From positions 248,001 through 312,000 of the forward strand of contig CAVUEG010000006.1 of the NCBI GenBank assembly GCA_963740525.1: 64,000 nucleotides of DNA, in the 5' to 3' direction. The DNA comes from CAVUEG01 sp963740525. Its GTDB lineage: Bacteria > Actinomycetota > Actinomycetes > Propionibacteriales > Nocardioidaceae. How positions within the stretch are numbered: position 1 is the stretch's first letter; each line of letters opens with the position of its first letter. The translations under genes were made by a program, and so were the position numbers. Under the pieces are notes generated by a model. It did not search any database. It was not told where the DNA came from and was given only the letters and a program-made list of their open reading frames with translations. Below are positions 54,068 through 63,270 of the stretch, piece after piece.

Positions 54068-54241
54068 GAGAGCCCTCCGGGCTGTGCGGTGTGGTGGATT
54101 TCCTGACCGGCACATCGCCCAGAGCGCGAGCGTCGTACTTGAGGTCGACTGTAGGGACATCCGGGCCGCTCCGTGGCGGAACTGGACAATTCGTGAGGTC
54201 TGGTGTCACAACGGGTTACCGAGGTGCTCACTGCAGGGCCG

Positions 54242-54676
54242 TCAGCGCGAGACGACGACCTCGGCGGCGGCCTCCCCGGTCACGAGGGCGGTGTGCCCCA
54301 CGCCGGGCACCCGCAGCGGAAGGTCCAGCGGGGCGCTCACCCGCACGACGACCGCGTCGCCGACCGCTCGGGTCGTCCAGGTCAGGCCCGGGAACCGGCG
54401 GTCGACCCCGGTCTGGGCGAGGTACGACGCGACGTAGCGGCGGGCGGCGTACGGGTCGATGTCCGCGAACCCGTCCTCGAGGCCGCCGGTGTAGACCTGC
54501 TCGCCCTGGACACCGTCGGCTCCCGCGAGCGCGGCGCCGTCCGCGACCGAGTCCAACGCCTGGCGCTGCAGGTATGCCGCGGAGGCGTCGACGACGACGG
54601 CCACCATCATCGCGACCACCACCGCGAATCCCACGATCAGCAGGGTCACCTGGCCGCGCTCGTCCCGCCGGCTCAC
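54242..54676 (-). CDS. TadG-like pilus assembly protein
   Basis: 144-residue protein, last of the Tad set. It opens with the basic patch and hydrophobic helix GQVTLLIVGFAVVVAMMVAVVVDASAAYLQRQALDSVADGAALAGADG, the Rv3654c/TadG-like start. A short exposed domain follows, ending in GEAAAEVVVSR. It probably functions as a minor pilin-like component. The start overlaps the stop of the upstream TadE-like gene by 4 nt. Confidence 0.8.
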   Translation of the reverse strand: MSRRDERGQVTLLIVGFAVVVAMMVAVVVDASAAYLQRQALDSVADGAALAGADGVQGEQVYTGGLEDGFADIDPYAARRYVASYLAQTGVDRRFPGLTWTTRAVGDAVVVRVSAPLDLPLRVPGVGHTALVTGEAAAEVVVSR

Positions 54677-55125
54677 GGACGGTCCTCGCGGAAGGTGCCG
54701 TACGGGACGCGGTGGAGGCCCTCGACCCGGATGCTCGGGGTGTTGCCACCGAGTGCGGACGGCATCAGCGGCAGCGACACCGAGCAGGCGAGGTCGACCG
54801 AGATCACCGAGCCGGGCGCCAGGCAGTTGCCGGGGTCCGGGGTACAGGTGACGGTCAGTGACATCGGGCGGTCCGCGAGCCCCTGGTCCTCCAGTGCCAG
54901 CGCAGCGGCCGAGCGCGCCCGGCCGAGGGCCGCGGCCTCCGTCGGCGAGAGGGCGTAGGCCCGCCCGGCGGCGCGCGAGGCGGCGGTGACCGCGAAGGCC
55001 GCCCGCTGGGTCTCGAAGACCGCGAGCACGATGTAGAGGAGCGGGACCAGGAGCAGGATCGCCAGCCAGACGAACTCCACGACTGCGCTGCCGCGATCAC
55101 CATCTCGTGCCCTCCTCCGCGTCAT
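54673..55125 (-). CDS. TadE-like pilus assembly protein (second copy)
   Basis: 150-residue pseudopilin-like protein. The N-terminal GSAVVEFVWLAILLLVPLLYIVLAVFETQRAAFAVTAASRAAGRA is typical TadE, including the conserved glutamate after GSAVV. The exposed domain has a cysteine pair (TVTCTPDPGNC) and another in DLACSV. ATG 55125 overlaps the first tadE-like gene. Confidence 0.83.
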   Translation of the reverse strand: MTRRRARDGDRGSAVVEFVWLAILLLVPLLYIVLAVFETQRAAFAVTAASRAAGRAYALSPTEAAALGRARSAAALALEDQGLADRPMSLTVTCTPDPGNCLAPGSVISVDLACSVSLPLMPSALGGNTPSIRVEGLHRVPYGTFREDRP

Positions 55126-55508
55126 GGCTGCTCCTCCACCGCGTGCCCGGAGACCTGGAGGTGCACCGCCGGCCCCCACAGGCCCAGCGGCGGCACCTCC
55201 GCGACGACCTGGACCCGCACGCCCGGGACGCCGTGCACGAGGACCGCGCTCGCGGTCACGTGCTCGGCGAAGCGGCCGGCGATCGCGTCGCTGATCTGCT
55301 CTCGGGTGCGGACGATCCCGTCGGAGGGGACGCGGTCGACGGTCGCGGCGTACCGGGCGCCCTCGGACGCCGCGGCGGTGAGGGTGTTGCGCACGAAGAG
55401 CACCAGCCCGACCTGGAGCACCCCCAGGAACAGCGGCACCAGCAGGACCAGGACCAGCACGAAGTCGACGACCGCCGAGCCGTGCTCGCGCCTCAGGCGA
55501 CCCGGCAT
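55122..55508 (-). CDS. TadE-like pilus assembly protein (first copy)
   Basis: 128-residue TadE-family protein. GSAVVDFVLVLVLLVPLFLGVLQVGLVLFVRNTLTAAASEGARYAA forms the conserved membrane helix, here with Asp instead of Glu after GSAVV. The exposed part is short. It lies between the small Flp-like gene and the second tadE-like gene with a 4-nt overlap to the latter. Confidence 0.83.
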   Translation of the reverse strand: MPGRLRREHGSAVVDFVLVLVLLVPLFLGVLQVGLVLFVRNTLTAAASEGARYAATVDRVPSDGIVRTREQISDAIAGRFAEHVTASAVLVHGVPGVRVQVVAEVPPLGLWGPAVHLQVSGHAVEEQP

Positions 55509-55509
55509 C

Positions 55510-55683
55510 TCAGCCGGAGACGGAGCTGAGCGCCTCGTGCAGCATCCGACCGAGCTCGTCGCCCGCGATCGCCCACAGCCCGGCGACGAGGCCGGCGGTC
55601 ATCACGGTGATCAGCACCCAGCCGGGGACGTCGCCGCGTTCGTCACGCGGTAGCCCGTACAGGTGGTCGAGGAGTGGTTTCAC
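55510..55683 (-). CDS. Small Flp/TadE-associated protein
   Basis: 57-residue frame starting at GTG 55683 (VKPLLDHLYGLPRDERGDVPGWVL) with one membrane helix (VLITVMTAGLVAGLWAIAG) and a short helical tail (LGRMLHEALSSVSG). It sits exactly where the Flp pilin is expected, between tadC and tadE, with 1 nt to the next gene. It lacks a perfect prepilin G-xxxx-E cleavage site, so it may be a pilin-like accessory rather than the main pilin. Confidence 0.7.
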   Translation of the reverse strand: MKPLLDHLYGLPRDERGDVPGWVLITVMTAGLVAGLWAIAGDELGRMLHEALSSVSG

Positions 55684-55716
55684 GATGCCTCATCTCATCT
55701 CATCTCGATGGTCCGG

Positions 55717-56637
55717 TCACGGCGTGACCAGTCGGAGTCCGACGAGTCCGGGCCAGAAGGCGAACGCGACTGTGACCGGGAGCACCAAGAACACCACCGG
55801 GACCATCATCACGACCTCTTTCCGGGCGCCCGACTCGATCAGCGCACGTCGTCCTGCTTCTCTCACGTCGGCGGCCTGGGCGTGCAGCACCTCGGCGAGT
55901 GGAGTGCCGCGTTCCACCGCCACCGCCATGCCCTCGGCGAAGCGGGCCACGATCGGCAGCCCGGTGCGTGCCGCCATCTCGTCCAGGGCCCGCGCGATCG
56001 GGGTACCCGTGCGCACCTGGGCGAGTACCCGAGCCAGCTCGACCGAGAGCTCACCCTGTGAACGTCGTACGACGCGGTCGACCGCGGCCACCGGGCTCTC
56101 CCCCGCAGCCACCGCGAGAGCGAGCAGCTCGGCGACGGCCGGGAACTCCTGCAGGATCCGGCGCTCGCGTTCGCGCACCTGAGCGGTCAGCCGGTTCTCG
56201 CGGAGCAGGACCCCGAGGGTGAAGGCGACCAGACAGAGCACGAGCAGCGGGACGGCCCGGGTGGGTGAGCGCCAGGCGACCAGCACCGAGAACGCGGCCG
56301 CCCCGGCGAAGGCGACCAGGCCCCAGAGCACCTGCGCGACGCGGAAGTCGTGGACGGTCAGGTCCAGGTTGGCTCGTTCGAGACGGCGTCTGACCGAGGT
56401 GGCCCCGCCCAGCACCCTCTCGACCGCACGTGCGGCCGACTGGAGGAGGGGGCCGCCGAATGCCTGGAGGGCTGTAGTGCGGTGTGGTTCGGCCAGGGCC
56501 GGCGCCGACAGGTCCCGCACGTAGGGCAGCACCCGGACCTCGAGCCGTGGACGTCGCAGCTCCCTCGCCCACGCCGCGACCAGGAGCAGACCGCCACCGC
56601 CAGCCAGCCCGAGGAGCGCACCCAGCGCCGCGGTCAC
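55717..56637 (-). CDS. tadC: TadC-like type II secretion/pilus membrane protein
   Basis: 306-residue T2SSF-domain protein. N-terminal membrane segment (ALGALLGLAGGGGLLLVAAWA), a central pair (VLWGLVAFAGAAAFSVLVAW, VPLLVLCLVAFTLGVLL), the cytoplasmic T2SSF helix region (LQEFPAVAELLALAVAAGESPVAAV), and a C-terminal segment (VVMMVPVVFLVLPVTVAFAFWPG). GTG 56637 overlaps the tadB stop. Confidence 0.87.
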   Translation of the reverse strand: MTAALGALLGLAGGGGLLLVAAWARELRRPRLEVRVLPYVRDLSAPALAEPHRTTALQAFGGPLLQSAARAVERVLGGATSVRRRLERANLDLTVHDFRVAQVLWGLVAFAGAAAFSVLVAWRSPTRAVPLLVLCLVAFTLGVLLRENRLTAQVRERERRILQEFPAVAELLALAVAAGESPVAAVDRVVRRSQGELSVELARVLAQVRTGTPIARALDEMAARTGLPIVARFAEGMAVAVERGTPLAEVLHAQAADVREAGRRALIESGARKEVVMMVPVVFLVLPVTVAFAFWPGLVGLRLVTP

Positions 56638-57482
56638 GACAGGATCCGTCTCTCTTGGGGCAGGCGTCCGATCCGCATCATCAGGCGGTACGCGAGCAGG
56701 CACGCCGCGCCCCCGAAGGCGAGCACGACCACCCCGGCGGCTGAGGAGTAGCGGGCGACGACCTCTCGCTGGAAGGACAGCATCAGCAGGACGAGCCACG
56801 GTGCGGCGACGGCCAGCCGGGCACCGTTGACCGTCCACGCCTGCCGGGACTCGAGCTCGGCGCGGGTGCGTGCGTCGTCGCGGAGATGGGCGGACAGGGT
56901 CCGCAGCAGACGCCCGAGCTCACCACCGCCGACCTCGCGCGCGATCCGCAGTCCCTCCACGACCCGGTCCCCGATCGGGTCGGCGAGCCGTGCTTTGAGC
57001 AGGTCGAGGCTGTCGGCGAAGCTCCCGGTCACCAGGTAGTCGACGGCGAAGGCCGAGAACGCGTCGCGAAGTGGCTCCGGGCCGCGGGCGCCAAGGGCGC
57101 CGAGCGCCTCCGGCAGGGACATCCCGGCCCGCACCGCGGAGGCGAGGTTGTCGACGGCGTCGGGCCACACCTCGGCGAACTCACGCTGCCGCTTGCGCGC
57201 ACGTCCGGCCAGCACGGACGACGGGAGATACCCCGCCAGCAGGCCGAACGCCACGGCGACGGGAAACGCCCGACTCAGGGCCTCGACGGCGAGCAGTGCC
57301 ACCAGCCCGACCGCCAGCGACAGGGCCACGAAGCTCGTCGGTGAGACCCCCGCCATGCCGGCCCGGGCCAACCTTGTCGACAGCCGCCCTCCGCGTACGC
57401 CGGCACGCGGAAGAGGCACTGCGAACGCGGACCAGATCAACAGCAGGCCGATCCCGAGGCCCAGGCCGACGAGCACCCCCAC
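56634..57482 (-). CDS. tadB: TadB-like type II secretion/pilus membrane protein
   Basis: 282-residue T2SSF-domain partner of TadC. Membrane segments at LVGLGLGIGLLLIWSAF, ALSLAVGLVALLAVEALS and the C-terminal SAAGVVVLAFGGAACLLAY. The conserved WPDAVDNLASAVRAGMSLPEAL block is clear. ATG 57482 follows the cpaF stop by 3 nt. Confidence 0.88.
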   Translation of the reverse strand: MGVLVGLGLGIGLLLIWSAFAVPLPRAGVRGGRLSTRLARAGMAGVSPTSFVALSLAVGLVALLAVEALSRAFPVAVAFGLLAGYLPSSVLAGRARKRQREFAEVWPDAVDNLASAVRAGMSLPEALGALGARGPEPLRDAFSAFAVDYLVTGSFADSLDLLKARLADPIGDRVVEGLRIAREVGGGELGRLLRTLSAHLRDDARTRAELESRQAWTVNGARLAVAAPWLVLLMLSFQREVVARYSSAAGVVVLAFGGAACLLAYRLMMRIGRLPQERRILS

Positions 57483-57485
57483 CGC

Positions 57486-58736
57486 TCAGCCCTCGCCCAG
57501 CAGCGCGTGGAGGTCGATCCCGAGCCGGTCGAACCGCTCGAGGTGCGGCGGCATCCCGTGCCCGCGTAGCAGTCCCTCTCCGGATCGGCTGAAGATCGAC
57601 TCGACCTCGATCACGTCACGCTCCACCCGCCCCGGCACTCCCACGATCTCGTTGACGCGACGGACCCCGCGGTGGTCGATACCGAGGTGGAGCACCACGT
57701 CGATGGACGAGGCCACCGTCGGAACCACGAACCGTGAGGAGATGTTCTCCCCGGCGAGCAGCGGCAGCGTGCACATCTTGACCAGCGCCTCGCGCGCACT
57801 GTTGGCGTGGATCGACGCCATGCCGGGCAGCCCCGCGTTGAGGGCCAGCAGCAGGTCGAGGCACTCCTCGGACCTCACCTCGCCCACGATGACCCGCGAG
57901 GGCCGCATCCGCAGCGCCTCCTTGACCAAGTCGCGCAGCGTCACCTCCCCGGTGCCTTCGAGCCCGGCCTGGCGGGTCTGCATCGCCACCCAGTCGGGAT
58001 GGTTGAAGCGAAGCTCGAAGACCTCCTCGGCGCTGATCACCCGGTCACCACCCGGGATGCACGCAGCCAGCGTGTTGAGCATGGTCGTCTTGCCGGCCTG
58101 GGTCGCGCCGGCGACGAGGATGTTGAGGCCGGCCAGGACACACGCTTCGAGGAAGCGCGCTGGTTGCTCGTCGAGGCTGCCCAGCTCGACCAGGTCGTGC
58201 AGGCGGGAGGCCCGCAGCGTGAACTTGCGGATGTTCACTGCGCTGAAGTCGCGGCTGATGCCCTCGAGCACCACATGCAGCCGGTGCCCGCCGGGAAGCA
58301 TCGCGTCGACGAACGGCTGGGACAGGTCGATCCGGCGCCCGCTGCTCTTGAGCATCCGCTCGACCAGTTCCTGGACCTGCGTCGGCGTCAGGATCGTCGT
58401 GGTCAGCTCATGCCGGCCTTCCCGGGCGACGAAGACCCGGCTCGGGTCGTTGATCCAGACCTCCTCGACCAGCGGGTCGTCCAGGTAGGGCTGAAGCGGG
58501 CCGAACCCGCTCACCCGGGCCACGAGCTCGCCGACCACGGCGTCCGCGTCCGCGACTGGGGTCACCGCGCCGGTCAGGCTCAGCTGCTCGTGCTCGGCGA
58601 CGACGCCTTCGGCGATCCGGCGTACCACGGCGACCTCGCGCTGCGGGTCCACGCCCTTCGTGCGTACGGCGGCGCGAACCGCGGCATCGAGCCGCTCCAC
58701 GGGGTCACCGTGGACATCGGCAAAGGTGAGGCTCAT
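57486..58736 (-). CDS. cpaF: CpaF/TadA pilus assembly ATPase
   Basis: 416-residue secretion ATPase that powers Tad pilus assembly. The N-terminal domain includes GFGPLQPYLDDPLVEEVWIND. The Walker A is GATQAGKTT at 210-218, the Asp box and Walker B lie around SRVIVGEVRSEECLDLL, and the His box is ASIHANSAREAL. It heads the operon cpaF-tadB-tadC-flp-like-tadE-tadE-tadG. TadZ/CpaE, CpaB and prepilin peptidase are not in the window. Confidence 0.93.
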   Translation of the reverse strand: MSLTFADVHGDPVERLDAAVRAAVRTKGVDPQREVAVVRRIAEGVVAEHEQLSLTGAVTPVADADAVVGELVARVSGFGPLQPYLDDPLVEEVWINDPSRVFVAREGRHELTTTILTPTQVQELVERMLKSSGRRIDLSQPFVDAMLPGGHRLHVVLEGISRDFSAVNIRKFTLRASRLHDLVELGSLDEQPARFLEACVLAGLNILVAGATQAGKTTMLNTLAACIPGGDRVISAEEVFELRFNHPDWVAMQTRQAGLEGTGEVTLRDLVKEALRMRPSRVIVGEVRSEECLDLLLALNAGLPGMASIHANSAREALVKMCTLPLLAGENISSRFVVPTVASSIDVVLHLGIDHRGVRRVNEIVGVPGRVERDVIEVESIFSRSGEGLLRGHGMPPHLERFDRLGIDLHALLGEG

Positions 58737-58939
58737 CCCCCGTCACTCCACATCCGAGACAGTGCTGCCCCAGACCCCTACCCCGGGCCAAACGCGGGAG
58801 AACCCTAAATTTTCGCCCCTGTGGACGCCTGGCGCGGCCGGGTCAAGTTCCCGGTTTCCCGGCGGGCCACGCGCGTCGACGCCTAACCTGACCAGACGGA
58901 TCCACAGATGGGTGCGGCGTCGAGCTGAGGGATTGTGTT

Positions 58940-61408
58940 GTGGGCACACCACAGTTGCAGACGCGCGAACTCGGGGGCTTCGCCGGCAGAGTCGGCCGCG
59001 CGAACACCGCTCGTGCGTCGTGGATGTACCTGCTCGTGGGCGGGATCGCGGTCGGCTGCTACCTCGTCGTGCCGCCCTTCGCTGGCAACACGACTGTGTT
59101 CCAGGTCGTCGGGGTCTCGAGCGCGGTCGCGATCGCGATCGGCGTTGTGCGACACCGGCCCAGCCCGCTGCTGCCGTGGGTGCTGTTCTTCATCGCCCAG
59201 CTCCTGTTCCTTGCCGGCGATGTCTTCTACTACACCTACGACGTCTCCTTCCCCTCAGCCGCGGACGGGCTGTACATCGCCTACTACCCGCTGCAGGCGG
59301 CCGGTCTCCTCCTGCTGATCCGGAGCCGCACCCCGGGGAGGGACTCGGCCAGCCTCCTCGACGCCGCGATCATCGCGGTCGGCCTCGGCCTGCTCTCCTG
59401 GGTCTACCTGATCGAGCCCTACACCCACTACACCGACGAGAGCCATCTGACGCGCCTGGTCTCGATGGCCTACCCGGCCATGGACGTGCTGCTCCTGGCA
59501 GTGGCCGTCCGGCTGGTCATCGGGAACGGCACCCGCCCGCGGGCCTTCTACCTGATGGCGGCGAGCATCCTCTGCCTCATCGTCACCGACGTCATCTACG
59601 GCGCGATCGAGCTGAACGGCAGCTACAGCGGGGGCAACTGGCTCGATGTCGGTTGGATGACGACCTACCTTCTGTGGGGCGCTGCGGCACTCCATCCGTC
59701 GATGCGTGAGCTGTCGGAGCCGGCGCCTGCCGCGGATGCCACGCTGAGTGCGACGCGCCTCCTCCTGCTGGCGGCCGCGACGCTGATCGCACCCGCCATG
59801 ATCATGGCCAACACACTGTGGCCGATCGACGGGTTCGACGTGCCAGCGGCTGCGGCTGCTTCGGCCGTGCTGTTCGCCCTGGTGCTGGTCCGGATGCTGG
59901 GGCTGATGTCCAGCCTGCGTGACGCGGTCGGCAGGCACGAGCGGGCCGAGCAACGTCAGACCATCCTGCGGCAGGCCGCCATGGCGCTGTCCGCCGCGCC
60001 CGACCGTGGGCACATCCGGCGGGCCGCGGTCGATGGGGCACGCGATCTCGTGCAGGAGTTGGCGGCGGTCGACATCACGGTGGAGATCTTCGACGACCGA
60101 ACGCACGCCGAGGGCGTACCAACCGCCCGTCCCCACTCGGTCGTCGTGTCTCTCTCGACCCAGGCCGCTGTCTACGGGCGGCTGGTCGTCACCAGCGAGG
60201 TGCCCGTACCCGACGACGTGGCCGAAAGCCTCGAGACCCTTGGCGCACAGGTCGCCCTGGCACTGGAGGGTTCGGCGCTCGCGCTCGATGCCAGCCAGCG
60301 ACGCAGCGAGGCACGCGTCGGGGCGCTCGTACAGAACTCCTCCGACGTGATCATGGTGCTCGACGCAGGGTTGGTGATCCGCTACGTCACGCCCTCGGTG
60401 GCGCGGGAGCTCGGCCATCACCCGGACGACCTCGTGGGTACGCCGCTGCCGTCGATCGTGGACCCCTCGGAGCAGGCCGCACTGACTGACTTCTACTCGC
60501 GGCTGGCCGACCACTCCCTCGCGAGCGACCGCGCCGAGTGGCGCATGCGACGCGGCGACGGGCGGTTCACCGACGTCGAGACCGTCAGCACCGACCTGCT
60601 CGAGAACCCCAGCGTCAACGGCATCGTCGTGACCGCGCGGGACATCACGGAGCGCAAGGAGCTCGAGGCCGGGCTCCAGCGCCACGTCCAGGAGCTCGAG
60701 GAGCTCAACCGGATCCGGAACGAGTTCGTGGCCACCGTCTCGCACGAGCTGCGGACGCCGCTCACCTCCATCATGGGCAAGGTCGAGATGCTGGGCGACG
60801 GCGACTACGGCGAGCTGTCCAGCGGCCAGGCCCAAGGCCTCGACGTCATCGGCCGCAACAGTGAGCGGCTGCTCGTCCTCGTCGAGGACCTCCTGACCCT
60901 CAGTCACATCGAGACCAGCAGCCTGATCCTGCACCGCGAGCGGACCCTCGTCTCCGATCTGGTGGACGCCGTGCGGAGCCAGGTCGCACCGATCGCGGCG
61001 GCGAAGCCTGTCGCGCTGACGCTCACCTGCGCCGAGGGGACCGACACCGTCGCGGTCGATCGTGGCCAGTTCGACCGGGCCCTGCTCAACCTGCTCACGA
61101 ACGCCATCAAGTTCACGCCGGCCGGGGGGACGGTGGCCCTCGAGGCGAAGCGGGACGGCGCGGACCTCGTCGTCACCATCGCCGACACGGGCGTGGGGAT
61201 CCCCGAGAACGAGCAGGACCGGCTCTTCACCCGGTTCTTCCGGTCCTCGGTCGCCACCCGCCTGGCGATCCAAGGGACCGGCCTGGGACTCGTGATCGCC
61301 AAGCAGATCGTCGAGGAGCACGGCGGCACGGTCTCGCTCGTCTCCACCGTGGATGTGGGCACCACGGTCACGGTCACGATCCCTGCCGAAGAGGCCACCG
61401 CGGCGTAG
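58940..61408 (+). CDS. Membrane-bound PAS-domain sensor histidine kinase (orphan)
   Basis: 822-residue kinase. About ten membrane segments fill residues 25-335, then a GAF-like region (about 355-450), a PAS domain (about 455-575, SSDVIMVLDAGLVIRYVTPSVA), the HisKA box VSHELRTPL with H602, and the ATPase domain (LLTNAIKFTPAGG, GVGIPENEQDRLFTRFF, GTGLGLVIA). It probably senses a membrane or redox cue. No response regulator is adjacent. The GTG at 58940 is the chosen start; divergent from the Tad operon. Confidence 0.9.
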   Translation: MGTPQLQTRELGGFAGRVGRANTARASWMYLLVGGIAVGCYLVVPPFAGNTTVFQVVGVSSAVAIAIGVVRHRPSPLLPWVLFFIAQLLFLAGDVFYYTYDVSFPSAADGLYIAYYPLQAAGLLLLIRSRTPGRDSASLLDAAIIAVGLGLLSWVYLIEPYTHYTDESHLTRLVSMAYPAMDVLLLAVAVRLVIGNGTRPRAFYLMAASILCLIVTDVIYGAIELNGSYSGGNWLDVGWMTTYLLWGAAALHPSMRELSEPAPAADATLSATRLLLLAAATLIAPAMIMANTLWPIDGFDVPAAAAASAVLFALVLVRMLGLMSSLRDAVGRHERAEQRQTILRQAAMALSAAPDRGHIRRAAVDGARDLVQELAAVDITVEIFDDRTHAEGVPTARPHSVVVSLSTQAAVYGRLVVTSEVPVPDDVAESLETLGAQVALALEGSALALDASQRRSEARVGALVQNSSDVIMVLDAGLVIRYVTPSVARELGHHPDDLVGTPLPSIVDPSEQAALTDFYSRLADHSLASDRAEWRMRRGDGRFTDVETVSTDLLENPSVNGIVVTARDITERKELEAGLQRHVQELEELNRIRNEFVATVSHELRTPLTSIMGKVEMLGDGDYGELSSGQAQGLDVIGRNSERLLVLVEDLLTLSHIETSSLILHRERTLVSDLVDAVRSQVAPIAAAKPVALTLTCAEGTDTVAVDRGQFDRALLNLLTNAIKFTPAGGTVALEAKRDGADLVVTIADTGVGIPENEQDRLFTRFFRSSVATRLAIQGTGLGLVIAKQIVEEHGGTVSLVSTVDVGTTVTVTIPAEEATAA

Positions 61409-61498
61409 CGCCGCAGGTGCGCCGAGGGACCTTCGGCCGTTGACGATCCCGGGGGCCGGCGAGACATTGGAGGTGCTCGAAAGCTCGACGGGGGCGTC

Positions 61499-63109
61499 AT
61501 GGAAGGTCAAGAGCCGACCGAACCCGAGGAGCCGGAGCCACTGGCCCCGGTCACCGCGGAGGAGTCCCTCGCGGCCGTGCCCGAGGGACAACAGGCGGCC
61601 GACGCCACCGACACCGACACGGCCGACACCGAGGTCACCGACGTCGGCCCCCACGCGGCTGTCGCGGGCCTGCTGTTCTGGGTCGCCGTCGGCATCGTGG
61701 TGGCTCTCCTCAACGACTCGACCCGCACCTGGATCTTCGAGAACTGGTGGTGGTTCTGGCCGATCGTGGCGGTCGCGGTCGTCCTGACCATCGTCGTACT
61801 GCTCGCCGTGTGGGCGAAGAAGCGAAGCGCACCCGCCCGCGCGGCGGTCTACCTTCTGGTCGTGCTGCCACTGGTCGCGCTGGGCACCGCCGGTATCTTC
61901 TGGCTGCCGACCGCGGGTCAGCTGATCACGCTCCGCGGCGTGGTCCTGGGAGTGCTCGTCGTCACCCCGGCCCTGATGTGGTGGCTCTTCATCGCCACCC
62001 AGCGCGCCAGCCTGCTCAACGAGTTCATCACCAACCTGGACCGGCTCGGGCTGCTCGCGCCGGACCAGGCGGTTCGGGCCGATGAGACTGAGGCGGCGCG
62101 CGAGACCCGGATCAGCAGCTATCTGCAGAAGTTCGAGGCTGCGTACGGCGCCCTACCGCCCCACATCTGCGAGGAGGTGCTCAGCGGCGAGTTCCGCCGC
62201 TACTCGAGCGCCGAGGCTCGTGACCGCACCTCGCTGACCGTCGGGACGGTGCCGGTGACGCTGACGCTGGTCACCATGCTCGTGGGGTGGATCCTCGTGC
62301 TGCCACCGGTCGACACCTTCCCCCTCGACGAGGTGACCAACCCGCGCTGGCTGCTGGCGCTCACGCCGAACACCACCCCGGTCACCTTCGCGTTCCTCGG
62401 TGCCTACTTCTTCTCGATGCAGATGCTGTTTCGCCGCTACGTCCGCGGGGACCTGCGCGGGAGCGCCTACATGGCCGTCGTGCTGCGGGTGGTGCTGGCG
62501 GTGGTCGGTATCTGGGTCCTGCAGGGCGTCGGCGAGGCGACCGGCTGGACCAATGATTCCCAGTTGCTGGTGATGGCCTTCGTGATCGGGGTGTTCCCGG
62601 TCGTGGTGTGGCAGGTGATCACGGGAATCGCAACCCGGATCTTCAGCGGACCACTCCCCTCCCTGCAGTCACGCCTGCCGCTCAGCCTGCTCGACGGGCT
62701 GACCGTGTGGCACGAGACCCGGCTCGAGGAGGAGGACATCGAGAACGTGCAGAACATGGCGACCGCCGACATCGTCGACCTCTTGGTCAACACCCGGATC
62801 CCCGCGCCCAGGCTGATCGACTGGATCGACCAGGCCATCCTGCTGACCCAGCTCGGGCCGGACGAGGCGCGCGACGACGACGGCAGGGCGCGCCGCCACC
62901 TGGCCCGCCACGGCGTCCGTACGGCGAGCGCCCTCCTGAGCACGGCGGCCGCCAGCGAACTGGCCGCCACTGCGCCGTCGTTGGGCCACGCGGAGGACCC
63001 GGACTCAAACGAGCCGCCGATCCCCTCGCTGATCGCCGCGATCCGCACCAACGACAACCTGGTCCCGATCGTCCGCTGGCGCGGCCTGGAGCCCCTGCTG
63101 GCCGGCTGA
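61499..63109 (+). CDS. Multi-pass membrane protein, function unknown
   Basis: 536-residue protein. An acidic N-terminus (residues 1-50) precedes four clustered membrane segments (AVAGLLFWVAVGIVVALL, FWPIVAVAVVLTIVVLLAVW and two more). A soluble stretch with LQKFEAAYGALPPHICEEVL follows, then four further segments (about 245-385), and a C-terminal helical cytoplasmic domain with ETRLEEEDIENVQNMATADIVDLLVNTR. No family recognised. It follows the kinase by 90 nt and may be its partner. Confidence 0.72.
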   Translation: MEGQEPTEPEEPEPLAPVTAEESLAAVPEGQQAADATDTDTADTEVTDVGPHAAVAGLLFWVAVGIVVALLNDSTRTWIFENWWWFWPIVAVAVVLTIVVLLAVWAKKRSAPARAAVYLLVVLPLVALGTAGIFWLPTAGQLITLRGVVLGVLVVTPALMWWLFIATQRASLLNEFITNLDRLGLLAPDQAVRADETEAARETRISSYLQKFEAAYGALPPHICEEVLSGEFRRYSSAEARDRTSLTVGTVPVTLTLVTMLVGWILVLPPVDTFPLDEVTNPRWLLALTPNTTPVTFAFLGAYFFSMQMLFRRYVRGDLRGSAYMAVVLRVVLAVVGIWVLQGVGEATGWTNDSQLLVMAFVIGVFPVVVWQVITGIATRIFSGPLPSLQSRLPLSLLDGLTVWHETRLEEEDIENVQNMATADIVDLLVNTRIPAPRLIDWIDQAILLTQLGPDEARDDDGRARRHLARHGVRTASALLSTAAASELAATAPSLGHAEDPDSNEPPIPSLIAAIRTNDNLVPIVRWRGLEPLLAG

Positions 63110-63270
63110 GTCCCCCTGCCCGTCCCGCCGGCCGACCACGGGCACGAACCCCTCCAAACCGTCACATTCGGGTGCGCAGGGACAACCCCGGGCAATTCGC
63201 GGTTCGGTGAACTCGGGCCCCCAAGGCTCCCTACCCTCGCGAAGAGAAGCGATTCCGGGGAGGGGACGGC

